NCBI GenBank assembly: GCA_003707065.3
Contig: PPXM03000002.1
Location: 248,001-312,000, forward strand
DNA: 64,000 bases
Reading direction: 5' to 3'
From: Trigonopsis variabilis
Taxonomy: Eukaryota; Ascomycota; Trigonopsidomycetes; Trigonopsidales; Trigonopsidaceae
The notes below the pieces were generated by a model. That model was not told where the DNA came from. It ran no database searches and saw nothing but the letters and a program-made list of their open reading frames with translations. Numbering within the stretch: position 1 is the first letter of the stretch; every line of letters starts with the position of its first letter. The position numbers and the translations under genes were made by a program. Positions 31,875 to 46,443 of the stretch are shown here, in pieces.

Positions 31875-32978
31875 ATGACCATCAGAGTCGCAGTTATTGG
31901 AGCGGGTTCGAACAACCAGTCGTGGGCATCGCACACTCATGTTCCGGCGCTGAAAGAGCTCAAAGACGACTACGAGATTGTGGGCCTACTGAACTCATCG
32001 CTTGAGTCGGGCAAGAAAGCTCTTGAAGTGCTTGGTCTTGACAACAAAGTCAAGGTCTACGAAAACGCGGACCAACTTGCTAATGATACGGAAATTGACC
32101 TGGTCCTTTTAAGCGTCAAAGTTCCTCATCATTGGGAACTGGCCAAGCCTTTTCTTGTTTCCAAGAAAGTGCCGTCATTGTTTGTCGAATGGCCCTTGGG
32201 TAATGGTCTTGCCGAGGCAGAAGAGATGACCAAGTTGGCACGAGCCAACGGAATAAGAAACATTGTGGGACTGCAAAGCCGGTATAATCCCGATCTTCTT
32301 CAATTGAAGGAGCTGATTTCAAAAGGAGCCATTGGTGAAGTGACCTCCGTATCTTTTGTCGCAAGTACTACCAACTGGGGACTGACTGAGCTTGCTTCGC
32401 GGCCTGCGTATCTTCGTGATATAAAACAAGGAGGAACTATGTTGACAATCCCTTGTGGTCACTCTTTGGATGCCATACGATTTGTTCTTGGTAAGTCCTA
32501 TTCGTCTGTGAAAGGTACAATCCTGAATAAGTTCCCCGAAGTCACTGTCGTTGATGACACGTCGGGAAAACCTATCCGAAAGGCGCCAAAGACTAGTCCC
32601 GACCATATCAGTGTAATTGCGATTCTTGGGGAGGACGTTCCCTTGTCTTACAACGTGACTGCTGGCCAGACTACTACCCTTAGTCCAGGATTAGAATGGC
32701 GTATTAGAGGGACTACAGCGGACGTGCTTATCCAAGGAAAAACTGCTTATACGGAAATGACTTCGTTGAAGATCTCCCTTGCCTCTGCTGTTGAAAAAGA
32801 TAAGATCATTGATCTCTCAACACCTGGCTACGAGCCCGTACTCGGAAATGTTAGACATTTCTGGGAGTCCTTTGCTGAAAACAAGGCCCCGGTAACATTC
32901 GATGATGCTCTCAGTCTCCATAAAGTCCTCCAAGCTATCATTACCTCCTCAGACACTGGAAAGACCGTCACTCTTTAG
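31875..32978 (+). CDS. Gfo/Idh/MocA oxidoreductase, Gal80-like
   Basis: A single exon of 367 residues. The N-terminal Rossmann fold starts RVAVIGAGSNNQSWASHTHV and gives way to the EKP-like block (SLFVEWPLGNGLAEAEEM). The C-terminal alpha/beta domain has PAYLRDIKQGGTMLTIPCGH. The GAGS...W.A..H pattern and the FVEWPLG block are typical of Gal80 and its enzyme-like relatives, which bind NAD(P). In yeasts Gal80 represses Gal4; most fungal relatives are of unknown role or act as sugar dehydrogenases. No GAL genes are nearby, so I do not assign a regulatory role. The ATG at 31875 fits the fold start better than an upstream in-frame non-ATG codon. Confidence 0.85.
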   Translation: MTIRVAVIGAGSNNQSWASHTHVPALKELKDDYEIVGLLNSSLESGKKALEVLGLDNKVKVYENADQLANDTEIDLVLLSVKVPHHWELAKPFLVSKKVPSLFVEWPLGNGLAEAEEMTKLARANGIRNIVGLQSRYNPDLLQLKELISKGAIGEVTSVSFVASTTNWGLTELASRPAYLRDIKQGGTMLTIPCGHSLDAIRFVLGKSYSSVKGTILNKFPEVTVVDDTSGKPIRKAPKTSPDHISVIAILGEDVPLSYNVTAGQTTTLSPGLEWRIRGTTADVLIQGKTAYTEMTSLKISLASAVEKDKIIDLSTPGYEPVLGNVRHFWESFAENKAPVTFDDALSLHKVLQAIITSSDTGKTVTL

Positions 32979-33324
32979 CTCGATATCGATGTATACGTCA
33001 TAAGCACCCAGAAATGTAGGGAGCGTAAGAGAATAGGGAAGTTCCTTGTTTTGCGTTCTTTTGCGGAAACTCATATTATTCATAACAGTGATAAGTTAAA
33101 TTGAAAGTTGGGTTCAAGAACCAATATCACAAGAAGCATACTCGTAGCTGCCAGCGTCTAATAACACGCTCTCGTAAGGCATCATCTTTGAAGAAAAGAA
33201 GTGCCACAAAATGCTTGCAGGCCTTGATTGTGGGTGCCTTTGTTGCACCTTGACCTTATGGCTCAGTCTTGGTGCCTTTGTCTTCGCAACATAAAACTCC
33301 CAACCGACGCGTCGCATATTAGAT
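32979..33324. other. SMC1 promoter region
   Basis: About 345 nt, holding ACGCGT at 33307-33312 and nothing else I can support. Confidence 0.5.
33307..33312. promoter_or_regulatory. MCB-like site ACGCGT before SMC1
   Basis: It lies in AACCGACGCGTCGC and ends 12 nt before the SMC1 ATG, the same spacing as in PRI2. CTF8 has the same AACCGACGCGTC string. Confidence 0.65.
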
Positions 33325-36300
33325 ATGGGTCGACTACGACAGATCACGGTGGACAATTTTAAATCCTATAAAGGGCGGCAGGTCATTGACTTTGGTGATT
33401 CCAATTTTATCTCGATTATTGGTCCCAATGGGTGTGGAAAGAGCAATATGATGGATGCCATTTCGTTCGTCTTGGGAGTTCAGTCGCGTGTGCTGCGATC
33501 TCAGAACATGAAGCTGTTGGTATATCGAAGACCAATCGAGCAAGGAAGCTCGTCGGCCGAAAATATCACGTCTGCGTCGGTCGAGGCTTTATATGAGCAT
33601 GATGATTCTACTTTGACGCGCCTAAAGCGCACGGTCACCAGCACTGGTACGAGTGATTATTACCTTAATGATGAGGTCATTAGGGCCAGTGAATACTTCA
33701 AGTTTCTCGAAAGCCAGAATATAATAGTCAAGGCCCGGAATTTTCTTGTCTTCCAAGGCGACGTCGAATCGGTGGCTTCTCAGACACCGCGACAGTTGAC
33801 GGATATGATTGAAAAGATTTGTGGCTCATACGAGTACAGAGAGGAGTATAACGAGTTGAAGGCCCGTAAAGAGGAGCTTCAAGCTGCTATGTCGCATGCG
33901 TTCAATAAGCGGAGGTCATGCAATAAGGAATTACAACTACTGGAAAAAGAGCGGGATGAAAGCGTGCAATATCAGAAGCTACTCAAGGAGAGGGTAAGAA
34001 GAATGGCAAGGGAGATAGAGCTAACTGCAGGAATCTAAAAAGGCGCAGCAGGCGTTAGCGGAGCTTTATAGACATAAACTCAAGATTGATGAAACGAGAG
34101 GAGAGGTCCGGGAGAAAGAAAAGCTGAACGATAAGTCAACGACAGAGTTCTACGATTCTCAGGAACAATATAATGAACTCAAAGCAACCATGGCTGAATT
34201 GAAAAGCGAGAAAGTCTCCCTCGATAGCAAGCTGGCGAGATACAGCGGGAGACTGAATGAAAAGAAGTTGAGCCTGGCCCCTATTGAGCAGAAAATCTCT
34301 ATATTGAAGAAAAACTCCTCTCGAGCCATGGACCGTTTCAAGGAAGCAGCAGAGGAAGGACGTGTTCAGACTGAGACTGTTGATAAACTTTCACGCGAAC
34401 TTGACCGGATCAAATCACAGGAAGATCGGATTCTCTCCGATTTCCAATCTGCCTCAATCACATCAGCATCACTATCCAAGGCAGACGTCGATGAGTATAA
34501 TAAACTGCAGCAAAAGTTTATCAAAGACACGGCATCTCACACGATGACCTTAGAGAATCTGAAGCGGCAGCTGAAACTGGCTGAGGAACAGATGAATTTG
34601 ACCAAATCCAAGATAGAGAGTAGGGAAGAAGACCGAGAGAGGACCGAAGAGGACTTAAAGGCACTGCGAGACCGATATAATCAAACTCATCGGAAGCTCT
34701 CGTCCTCAATTGCTGATCACGCGAGTAAAAAGGAGGAAATGATCACGTTGATGGCTGAGAAGCAACGCATCAAAGATAAAGAGGCCGAATTAAGTGAGAA
34801 GCTACTTCGATGCACTGCCGAGTTATTGGATATAAAGGCGGGAAAACAAGCAACTGACAGGGAAAAACAGTTCTTTCAAAACATTGAGCAGCTACGGCGG
34901 ATCTACCCTGGAGTTAGAGGACGCGTTGCCGATCTGTGTAGACCTAAACAGAAACAGGACGAAGTTGCTCTTGCGACAGTATTGGGAAAGAACTCGGATA
35001 GCGTCGTTGTCGACACTGTCAAAGCTGCGCATGAATGTATTCGGTATATGCGAGATCAACGGATAGGTAGGGCCACATTTATTCCTCTTGATTCTATAAA
35101 GGTGGCCAATATTCAAAGCAACCTACGAAATTTGCATCCTCAAGCTAAGCTGGCCATCGACGCTATTGATTACGAGCCGATGTACGAGCGTGCGATTCAA
35201 TACGCTTGCGGCAATGCTCTAATATGTGACTCGCTCGATGTCGCTCGAGAAGTGCGCTGGACCAGGAATGGTCGAACTAAGGTGGTCACCTTGGAGGGCG
35301 CTATGATCAATGAGGCCGGCTTAATGACAGGAGGACAACCGCGATCAGACGCAGCTAACAAGTTCGAAATACGGAATGTACCAAAGCTAACCGAATATAA
35401 AAGTCATCTTGCGGAGGAATTGGAGAAGTTGAAGCGAATGGGCAGCAGTGTCAACGAAGAGTCTCTGCGATATGAAATAGAGACGCTTGAAGGGATCAAA
35501 CGATTTGGAGAACAAGAATTGGCAACTTTGAAAAGCAATATAGCCGATCGAGAGAAAGAAAAGGCCCATTTTCAAGAAAAAATCGATGAGTTTAGAGCTG
35601 ATCTCGATAAGCAGACTAAAGAGTATGAAAGGATCAAGAGCACCTATGACGAAAGAAATTCCACGGTCCTTCAGATGAAAGCCAAGATCTTCAAAGAGTT
35701 TTGTAACCGATTAGGATTCGATGATATTAGCAACTTTGAAGAGAGACAAGGATCGCTGGTGGATGAGATGGCTCAAAAGAAACTGGAGTTTGCAGGTCTC
35801 AAGGCAAAGCTGGAGAACAGGCTGTCTTTTGAACAAAAGCGGTTGTCCGAAATAAAGGCTCGAGTCCGACGACTAGAAGAGTCTGCTGCCAAAGAGGTCA
35901 GGCAGACGAAGGATCTGGAGAATGAACAAGAACACCTTGATGAAGAACGAAAAACATTGGAAGAGAAAATGAAAAAAATACAAGAACAAGAACAGGAAGT
36001 CAAACAGAAAATTAACGAATGTGAAACCGAGCTGACTGAGATCCAGGGACTCGTCCGAAGTCGTCGAGAACAAATGACGTCCTTGGCTAATACGATTCTG
36101 GAAGCTCGAGCCGAACATCGGCGAGAAGTCAGCGGTATGATTGGACAACTACGATATTGTAAGTTAGAAAGTATCGACCTGCCTCTCCAGCAAGGATCAT
36201 TGGATGACATTCCAATGACGGAGGACTCCGAGGCTTTAACTGAGGCTATGACCGAGCAAATGATGAACTTCTATGGAGTTATTCCGGACTATAGTCAGAT

Positions 36301-37021
36301 ATCCAACGAGATTGAAGAGGCACACGGAGATCCTGAAATGATGAGACGGTTTTCAGAGAAGACCCAAAAGGAACTCGATGAAATCGAGCAGACTTTTGAA
36401 AACTTGGCGCCCAATGAAAGAGCACAAGATAGGGTACGTGAAGGCAAAGAAAAGGTCAAAGTTGCGGAACGAGAATTCAACGATGCGAAAGCAAGAGCTA
36501 AGGAGGCTGGAGCTCGGTTCGACGAGGTATCCAAGAAACGGCATGAGCTATTCAATGAGGCTTATAAATTTATATCCGACCATATTGATGAGACATATAA
36601 AGAATTGACTACAAGGCCACCTATGCTGGGAGGAAGCGCGCAACTGACCCAGGTAGACAGCCTCGATCCCTGGGAGGGAATACGGTACCATACCATGCCC
36701 CCTTCAAAGAACTTTCGCGATATGCAGTATCTGAGCGGAGGAGAGAGAACAATTGCTGCTTTAGCGTTGTTATTCACTGTCCATGCGTTCCATCCGTCGC
36801 CATTCTTTGTTCTTGATGAGGTCGATGCAGCGTTGGACGCCGACAATGTCAGTTGTGTCGTCCGTTATATCAAACAGCACGCCGGCCCGAACTTTCAGTT
36901 CATCATTATTAGCTTGAAGGATGGTCTCTTTCAGAATTCAGACGCTCTCGTCGGCGTGTACCGAAAGCAACTCGAGAATTCGTCCAGGGTGTTGACGCTC
37001 GATCTAAGGAAATACGACTAA
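33325..37021 (+). CDS. SMC1: Cohesin ATPase Smc1
   Basis: Two exons, 33325-33993 and 34031-37021, intron 37 nt (gagctaactgcag), 1,219 residues. Smc1 pairs with Smc3 and Scc1 to form the cohesin ring that holds sister chromatids. The head begins MGRLRQITVDNFKSYKGRQ with Walker A GPNGCGKSN at about 32-40. Long coiled coils flank a hinge at about 520-660 (including RIYPGVRGRVADL and EAGLMTGGQPRSD). The C-terminal lobe has the ABC signature LSGGERTIAALALLF at about 1123 and Walker B FFVLDEVDAALDADN at about 1147. CTG in the signature encodes Leu, confirming the standard code. An ACGCGT box sits just upstream. Confidence 0.97.
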
Positions 37022-37223
37022 TTGGGTATATTGTATTCATAGGTAAGGATTCACTACGGCTTAGAACCATTTGCATGTACAACTAGCAAGCCAGTAGTCT
37101 GGACCAAACGCGTTGCTGCTTCACTAAATTCAATACACTCTGTAGCGGCAAGGAGTCGGTAGCCATCGAGTTCTATACACACACCTCCCTTGCCTTCTTG
37201 TCTCGCCAGCTAAATCATTCATC

Positions 37224-39850
<2,627 letters not shown>

Positions 39851-40395
39851 TAAAGTGTGGGATTAGAAAATATACAAATGATACGATGATACGATGATGG
39901 GATGTGACTAGTTGTAGACACGAAGAAATGCATCTTATGTTGTATTTGATGTGTGAACTGACCACCATCCATACTTGATGTCGAGAATGTAGTGGATGTT
40001 GAGCATGTATAGACGATATCTATACTTAATGTCTACCAAAATAGATCACGTCTTCACTAATCTCGAAACCTGCCCGACACGCAGTGTGGAGCATGGTGCA
40101 TTTTCGTGCAGTAGCATTCCAGTCTGAGACAGACAACAAACAAAGAGCACTAAATATCTCTATCGATGAGCTGTATTGTCTATCGAGCCAGGACAAAGAG
40201 CAAAAGATCCATTGTTCCTTGTTTCTTTGTGACGTTGACAAAGAGCATCGACAAGGCGGTTGGTTAGAAAGGAGAGGCTGGTTGGGAGCAAACACGACAC
40301 CACGCCAGGAACGAATGGGTCTGCGGCTCAGGTGGCTGGTGCCAGAGAGATATAAGAACCAGGACGAACGATGAGGGCTGGATCATCTTGCAAAC
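39851..40395. other. Intergenic region after SEC23
   Basis: About 545 nt. Short ATGATACG repeats occur near 39878-39900. An open frame at 40084-40374 (+) lacks recognisable features. No RNA gene was found. Confidence 0.4.
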
Positions 40396-40794
40396 ATGAT
40401 TGGAACTAGAATGCCTCGATCTCCTTCTTATCATCGAAATTTATGCCAGAAGCTGTCTCCTCTGGGAGACGAAGACAGCAACAGCTGCGAGGAACGATGG
40501 GCGAGACCTATCTATAGAGGCCCATTATTTGCTGAAGAGCAAGAAGATAAGACAATTGAATTGGCGCTCTGGTTCTATACTCGCGGAGCAGGAGAGTCTC
40601 GACGGGTGAACGTGAAGACAAAGGACGGTCAGCCGATGTCGAGAATAATTGGACGAATTGAAGACAGTATTGCACGCAAGACGCCTGGCCGAGAAACACG
40701 AGTGAAATTTGTTGACCGACATGGGCTCGAGATAAGGAGGACGAGTCAGTGTCGATGCTACGAGGGAAGGGATATATTGGTGCTGATTGACTAA
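40396..40794 (+). CDS. Hypothetical protein, 132 residues
   Basis: I do not recognise this protein. It starts at an ATG and ends 191 bp before the convergent PHO13 stop. The first about 50 residues are irregular (NLCQKLSPLGDEDSNSCEER). The rest, from about residue 53, alternates strands and one helix: IELALWFYTRG, RRVNVKTKDGQP, a helix MSRIIGRIEDSIARK, then TRVKFVDRHGLEI and DILVLID. This could be a small beta-grasp-like fold, but that is only a pattern reading. It has no signal peptide or membrane segment and may have upstream exons. Confidence 0.5.
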   Translation: MIGTRMPRSPSYHRNLCQKLSPLGDEDSNSCEERWARPIYRGPLFAEEQEDKTIELALWFYTRGAGESRRVNVKTKDGQPMSRIIGRIEDSIARKTPGRETRVKFVDRHGLEIRRTSQCRCYEGRDILVLID

Positions 40795-40985
40795 TTGATC
40801 GAAAGAAGGACGAGTCACTAGAGATTGGATAGATGGTGGAAAGAAGGATGCATTTAAAGGTGTTTTGTATTTAAAATCAGTTGATTTACTTGGATATGGA
40901 CGATATGTAGTATGGACAGAAATAATTTCAGGATCTAATAGTCTAGAAACAAGCCAAAAGAGTCAATCTAAGGAGTATCAAAGCA

Positions 40986-41934
40986 TCAATTGACAAGAGT
41001 ATAAAGATCGCCCAGCTTGGACGCATAATAATCAGGAGTCGACGAGGGTTCTAGTGAAGAAGTTAGCTGGTCCTTCTTGGTGACACCAGAGAGAACCAGA
41101 AGCGTAGAGAGATGGCTTGTATTGCCGAAAATGATATCAGTATCTAATCGGTCACCAATCATACAGCTTTTGGCAGGATCGAGATCAAACTTTGCATGGA
41201 TACAGTCCAGCATAGCTTTGGACGGCTTGCCTAGAGACAGAGGAGTGATTCCGCTGGCCAGGGTGATTGGGCTCGAACATGTGCCCGCTCCCGGGAATAA
41301 GGTGCCATGCGTGGGAAAAGTAGCATCGCCATTTGTGATCAAGTAGACCATGTTGTCTTGGTGAAGATAAGCGAGCGCCAAGGATTGCTTAAAGTAATTG
41401 ATGTGGCGGTCCAATCCAACCAGTACTACCGCAATGTTTGGATCCAGGGATTTTTTACTCGCGATATCGTCGTAATCCTGACTTGTCATTGCTCTTCTTA
41501 AGGAGGGGTCACTTCCTCCGATAAACTCGATCCCTTCATTCGCTAATTCATCCTCAACACCCTTCTCTCCCACAACAAACACTTTCTTGCCTTTAGGCAG
41601 CTTCATCACCCGGGAGATGTAGATGGCCGACGAGTACGATGACCCAAAGACCTCGTCCTCATTGATAGTCATGCCCAGATTGGCAAACTTTACCACATAG
41701 TCTTTTCGGCACTTTGTCGAGTTGTTCGTCACAAATATCAATCGCTTGCCCCGACTGCGCAGCAGATCGAGGGTCTCCTTGGCATGAGGAAGTAAATGGT
41801 CTCCGAGCCATAGCACACCTGGTCTTAGTATCAAGTCACTGGACATGTTGCGAACCATCACAGTCAAATACAAACGTATCATGTTTGTCGATAAACGCTT
41901 CAGCGCTCTCTCGATCGCATATCTCCGTGGGCAT
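40986..41934 (-). CDS. PHO13: HAD phosphatase Pho13 (4-nitrophenylphosphatase/phosphoglycolate type)
   Basis: Two exons, 41856-41934 and 40986-41818, intron 37 nt, 303 residues. Pho13 repairs metabolism by dephosphorylating side products such as 2-phosphoglycolate. HAD motif I is FVFDCDGVLWLGD (about residues 21-33) and is split by the intron after DCDG's first base, so the large exon alone lacks the nucleophile Asp. Motif II is VTNNSTK, the C2 cap follows, the motif III Lys lies in LGKPSKAMLDCI, and motif IV is CMIGDRLDTDIIFG. The start MPTEICDRESAEAF is the first ATG. Divergent from the gene at 42198. Confidence 0.93.
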
Positions 41935-42140
41935 GGTTTAAAGACACAACGATACTAAATCGTTACTCTTACTGCCCTTCTCCTTTATCGACCCCTAAGG
42001 CCATTATCACTCCTAAAAGCATATCCGTAGCAGAAAACCCACCAATTGGATAAAACAAGAGTAAATCAGGACGATAAAAACATTTAGAAGCTAAAGCTAG
42101 TGGGGAAACTGGACCAAGCAGCTCATCGAATAGCAGCACG

Positions 42141-42182
42141 GTGTAACGCGCCAGACTCAGACTCGACTCGGACTGTGTAACG
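42141..42182. promoter_or_regulatory. Two GTGTAACG elements, PHO13/42198 divergent promoter
   Basis: Copies at 42141-42148 and 42175-42182, in the same orientation and 34 nt apart, the second ending 15 nt before the ATG at 42198. Confidence 0.45.
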
Positions 42183-42197
42183 CTTTTTCTCACTACC

Positions 42198-42969
42198 ATG
42201 ATGGATCAAGACAAAGGGAAAAACAAGGATTCCTTCCCAAAAGTGTCTCGGCGGGATAATCCACCGGGATGGGTGCCTCCCAAGGCTCCTTATAATCCTT
42301 ATGATCCATCAGATGAACGCCCTGCGGAAGGGTACCCTTCTGAATTCGTTTCCCAGCCCCTGCGCCCAACGTCGGGCACAAACGCAACTCCTCTAGATCC
42401 TAGTGTGATGACCTATCAGGCCGTGCGAAAGCAAATGAAAAGAATGGAATATGTGCCGAGACCCAAAAGCGACCTCTTTCCCGGACAATACAAGGTCCTC
42501 CGCAGGCTCCCTCCTTCGCGGTTTAACCAGGGAATCAAGTATACGAGCTACTCGCTTCTTATTGTGGGAGGTATCTACGCCGCCTTCTTTTACCGATGGA
42601 GCGATGGACCATTGGAGACGGTCTTCGGGAAGGTATGTATCATTCTGCGACGGGCGCCGGCTAACCCATTAGACTTACCGCTGGCGTCTTATGCAAAAGG
42701 CCAAGTTTACCACACTATCAGATCAAGAGAAAGAGGACCTACGGCCAAAACCTCAGCGCATTGCCGCGAGGACGGTTGAGTATGGCGCACCGAGCCCGAA
42801 GCCTGTCCAGTCAGACTACGTCAAAGAGCGTCCTCGAAGGGCTCATTATATTGAAGCCGACCGTATTCTTCAGAAGAGAGAGGAAGAGCGTCTCCTGGCA
42901 GAAGATACTCCTCAGCCCGCTGCTGCACCGCCAAGCGAGCCCTCGCGGTCAAGGTGGAAGTTCTGGTAG
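42198..42969 (+). CDS. Predicted single-pass membrane protein, probably mitochondrial
   Basis: Two exons, 42198-42632 and 42673-42969, intron 40 nt, 243 residues. I do not recognise it by name. The N-terminal half is Pro-rich (NPPGWVPPKAPYNPYDPSD). Then comes SDLFPGQYKVLRRLPPSRF and one hydrophobic segment at about 115-135 (SYSLLIVGGIYAAFFYRW), followed by a charged helical tail (Lys/Arg/Glu-rich) ending SRWKFW. This architecture resembles accessory subunits or assembly factors of respiratory complexes, but that is inference. It ends only 36 bp from the convergent AMA1-like stop. The splice keeps the frame and YRWRL follows naturally. Confidence 0.75.
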
Positions 42970-43005
42970 GCTACGAGGGAGGATAATAAGGGATAATCTA
43001 TAATT

Positions 43006-44476
43006 TCAACGAATCAGGCCCGCGCCATCTCGTTCGATGCCTTCGGCTTGGTCAATCAAGTCACTGCCAAACGTCCCTGGACCCAGAACTCCTTTGAGTG
43101 TGCGAGCAGAGGGCCAAAACTTGTAGAATATCAAGGCCCCGTCACTGGAAGCGACGCAGATCCCAGACTCATCGGGAGACAGAGCAGCTGCAAGGGTGCG
43201 CACTTGCCGGGTTGCACAGGGAATGCTAGCTAGGGGTGTGCAATCGGGAAAACTGTAAATAGCAAGCCGTTTTGATACGCCATGGTTTGAGAATCCAAAT
43301 GTAGCGACTAGTTCCTTGTAGCGTTTAGACCACACGAGCGCAGTTACTTGGCCGTCGGTAGGGATGGTCTGGATGTGGGTTCCCGATGCCGTATGCCAGA
43401 AGCGAATTGTCTTGTCTTTGGTTCCACCGCCTAGAGTCAGTGAGTCTACGTGCTTTCACGCACCGCTGGCGAGAAGAGCATCCGACCATGGGGAGAAAGC
43501 AATGGCCTTGACCGCTGAACGATGATACCAGCTGTGCTTGAGAGTCAAGCTATATTTCTCATCACTGGTGGCCGCAAAGTCCCAGACCCGGAGGTAATTA
43601 TCATCTGCTCCCGATGCTAATTGCGTGACTCCTTTATTCCATTCTAAAGCTGGGCAAGTAAGTGGCAGCAGTACATCTCTGAAACTTACCACAGATTTGG
43701 CTGCTATGACCACTAATAGTCAACAGAAGCTCAAAGGTATCGAAAGACTGGGGAGAGCGGTTGGCATTGAGGCATCTGAAAAAGAGGATATTCCCCTGTT
43801 CATCTCCGGCCACAAACTCGCAGTTCGAAGCAGGTTTCCACCTCATAGAGGTAACTGCATAGGTATGGACGTAGACACAGAGGACTTTATAGTCTTGGTG
43901 ATCCCACAGCAGCAGCTCGCCGTCAGCTTTACCTATCAACAGTAGATCGTCAGGAGAAAAGATGATACATTTGATAGTCTGGTTCGAGGTATCAGGCACA
44001 TAGAAAAAGCCAAAGGACGCATGCCAGAAGAGAACGTTGGAATTCAAGGCAATGGCAAGATAGTGGCTCACAGGTGACCAAGCCAAGGGAGAGTTGTAAA
44101 AGTCGTCGACCAAGTCTGGTACGTCAAACATGAGATAGGGATATGTAGATATCTGACGACGGTTCTTGACAAATCGCTTAGGTGGCCGATATTGACCGAT
44201 CAAGCTCGAATAGCTCATCGCCGAGCGCGGAGGAGGACGTGGTATCTTTGGAACAAAATCCAAGATCCTATTACAAGGTCTCAGACCCAGTGCCGATGCC
44301 ACTGCTAAATGATGTGCGTCCGGCAGAGAGCCCTTGGAATCCATGCAATCGTCAGATGATAACTTGAAGGACTGGTAACAAGCTCCATAAGGTATAAACC
44401 TATCAGACCTGTGATGTTTCCGACACGGCCGCCCTCTTTCGAGACTTGGACCGGCGGTTATGAGCCCAACGGTCAT
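43006..44476 (-). CDS. AMA1: Cdc20/Cdh1-family APC/C activator, Ama1 type
   Basis: Three exons: 43690-44476, 43464-43649 and 43006-43430; introns 40 and 33 nt; 465 residues. Activators of this family bring substrates to the anaphase-promoting complex; Ama1/Mfr1 acts in meiosis and spore formation. The N-terminal C-box DRFIP is at residues 25-29 and the last two residues are Ile-Arg, the IR tail that docks on the APC/C TPR lobe. Between them lies a WD40 propeller opening FDVPDLVDDFYNSPLAWSP, with GVTQLASGADDNYLRVWDF and the spliced LASGGGTKDKTIRFWHT. The divergent blade sequences and the PYLMFDVPD form resemble Ama1 more than Cdc20 or Cdh1, but orthology needs a tree. Confidence 0.88.
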
Positions 44477-45112
44477 CAAGGAATCACAATAAAGGTAAAG
44501 GTATAGGGTTCAAATCAAAGATATATAGAAGAGCCGGAGATAGAAGATATAAATAGCTACAATAGATGATTAGCAAATATTATAGATAGATAAAGCCCTC
44601 CAGATCGTCTGGATGTCTGAGTGACAAGAGTGCAAGCTGTCTCACGAGCCGCCTTCACCTGACCTTGGTTCGTTATGTCATCTTAAGCAGCTGTGTCGGT
44701 TACCACTCAGCATCAGTCAACCCGTAGAGTCTCGATCAGCGTCAAAACGTATGAACATGATTCTAAGGTTTAGACTTGTATCTAATCGTGACTCGTTCCT
44801 GTGTTTATCACCCACACAGTAGACGCAGCGCAGGACAGCCTATCAAGGGTCTCTGCCTGCTACAGCCCACGTGTCTTTTAAACCAGAGATCTCAAAATAA
44901 CATTCTCGCTGCTAGAAAACTCACAGTAGTTTTTAAATCATCATAGATAAGAATGTCTGGCAATTATTAGCAAGACGATTAACTCAAGCAATTGGCAATG
45001 GCGGTCTGGTCATTGGGACAAATTTTCCCCGCGCCGGGTAACGGGCAGAGTAAAATTCCCGACTTGTTCCCCAGGCAAAAAATTTCTAGACTTGATTTGA
45101 AGAACGCTTGGG
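44477..45112. other. Divergent promoter of AMA1-like and PRPP synthetase genes
   Basis: About 640 nt with no gene that I can support. A CACGTG occurs at 44868. A 102-codon open frame from 44992 overlaps the PRPP synthetase start in another frame and is rejected. Confidence 0.45.
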
Positions 45113-46147
45113 ATGTCCAACTCTATAAAGCTTTTGGCGGGGAATTCGCATCCTGCTTTGGCGCAACTAGTCAGCTCGAGGTGAGTGAGGTACAGTCGAA
45201 GGACCTAGCTAAATGGAAGGCTGGGAGTGTCGCTATCGAATATCACTGTCTTCCAGTATTCGAATCAAGAGACTGCAGTGACTATTGGAGAATCGGTTAG
45301 AGATGAGGATGGTAAGCAGAGTTAAATCTACGCGAGGCCTAATTTTTCAGTCTACATCCTCCAGACCGGCTGCGGAGAAGTCAACGATGGATTGATGGAG
45401 CTTTTGATTATGATTAGCGCTTGTAAGACTGCCTCAGCTCGTCGAATTACTGCCGTGATACCGAATTTTCCTTATGCTCGTCAAGATAAGAAGGATAAGA
45501 GCCGAGCCCCTATCACCGCGAAACTTGTGGCCAACATGCTTCAAACCGCCGGCTGTCATCATGTTATCACCATGGACCTCCATGCCTCTCAAATCCAAGG
45601 ATTTTTCAACGTTCCTGTTGACAATCTTTACGCGGAGCCTACCGTTTTACGATACATTCGGGAGAAGATCCCAGTCGAGAAAGCTATCATTGTTTCCCCT
45701 GACGCAGGTGGAGCTAAACGGGCCGCTGCTTTAGCTACTCGGCTAAATCTGAACTTTGCACTCATCCACAAAGAGCGCCAACGGGCCAACGAGGTCTCCA
45801 GAATGATTCTTGTTGGAGATGTCAAAGACCAGGTCTGTATCCTTGTCGACGATATGGCTGATACCTGCGGAACGTTGGCCAAAGCTGCCGATGTCTTGAC
45901 TTCCCATGGAGCCGCCGAGGTGATTGCCATCGTCACTCACGCCATTCTCAGCGGTAAAGCAATCGAAAATATCAATAATTCAAACATCACAAAGGTGGTT
46001 GCTACTAACACCGTTCCCCATGAAGAAAAGAAGAAACTCTGTCCCAAGCTCGAAACTCTGGACATCAGTCCTACGTTGGCCGAAGCAATTAGACGGTTGC
46101 ATAACGGTGAAAGCGTCTCATATTTGTTCAATCATGCTCCACTTTGA
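45113..46147 (+). CDS. PRS: Ribose-phosphate pyrophosphokinase (PRPP synthetase)
   Basis: Three exons (45113-45180, 45220-45311, 45351-46147; both introns 39 nt), 318 residues. The enzyme makes PRPP from ribose 5-phosphate and ATP for nucleotide, His and Trp synthesis. The start [20 protein letters not shown] and the spliced block [19 protein letters not shown] are typical of the family. [20 protein letters not shown] is the catalytic flexible region, [12 protein letters not shown] the metal-binding Asp/His, [13 protein letters not shown] the ribose-phosphate loop, and [16 protein letters not shown] the PRPP-binding motif. Fungi have several Prs paralogues; I cannot say which this is. All junctions restore conserved residues. 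Confidence 0.95.
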
Positions 46148-46443
46148 GTGTCGTGTAGGATAGATTAAAGAACAATTGGTTGGTTTCTATTTTTTTATCC
46201 GTAGTCTACAAAATAAACGAGAGCAAGATGTAGCAATAGGGAAAGGTGGGTGGTAGAAACAGCCACATGAAATTAAGCAAAATCTTTCCATTCAATAAAG
46301 CTCCAAAGCCTTACTACATAACGGATGGTGTCTCCTTTTAAAGAAGGAACGCTCATAGTGGAGGTTTGCAAAAGGAGCCACGTAGCCCTGTACCTAACCG
46401 CGTTCACCGCTACCTGGAAACCCAATTAGTCGGCCAAACAATC

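Noticed and set aside
35773-36210. Long antisense open frames inside SMC1 (also 38183-38821 in SEC23)
   Set aside because: They are shadows of strongly conserved coding sequence; composition is that of reversed coiled-coil or coat-protein codons.
44992-45300. 102-codon frame over the PRPP synthetase start
   Set aside because: It is out of frame with the conserved [14 protein letters not shown] exon and crosses its intron.
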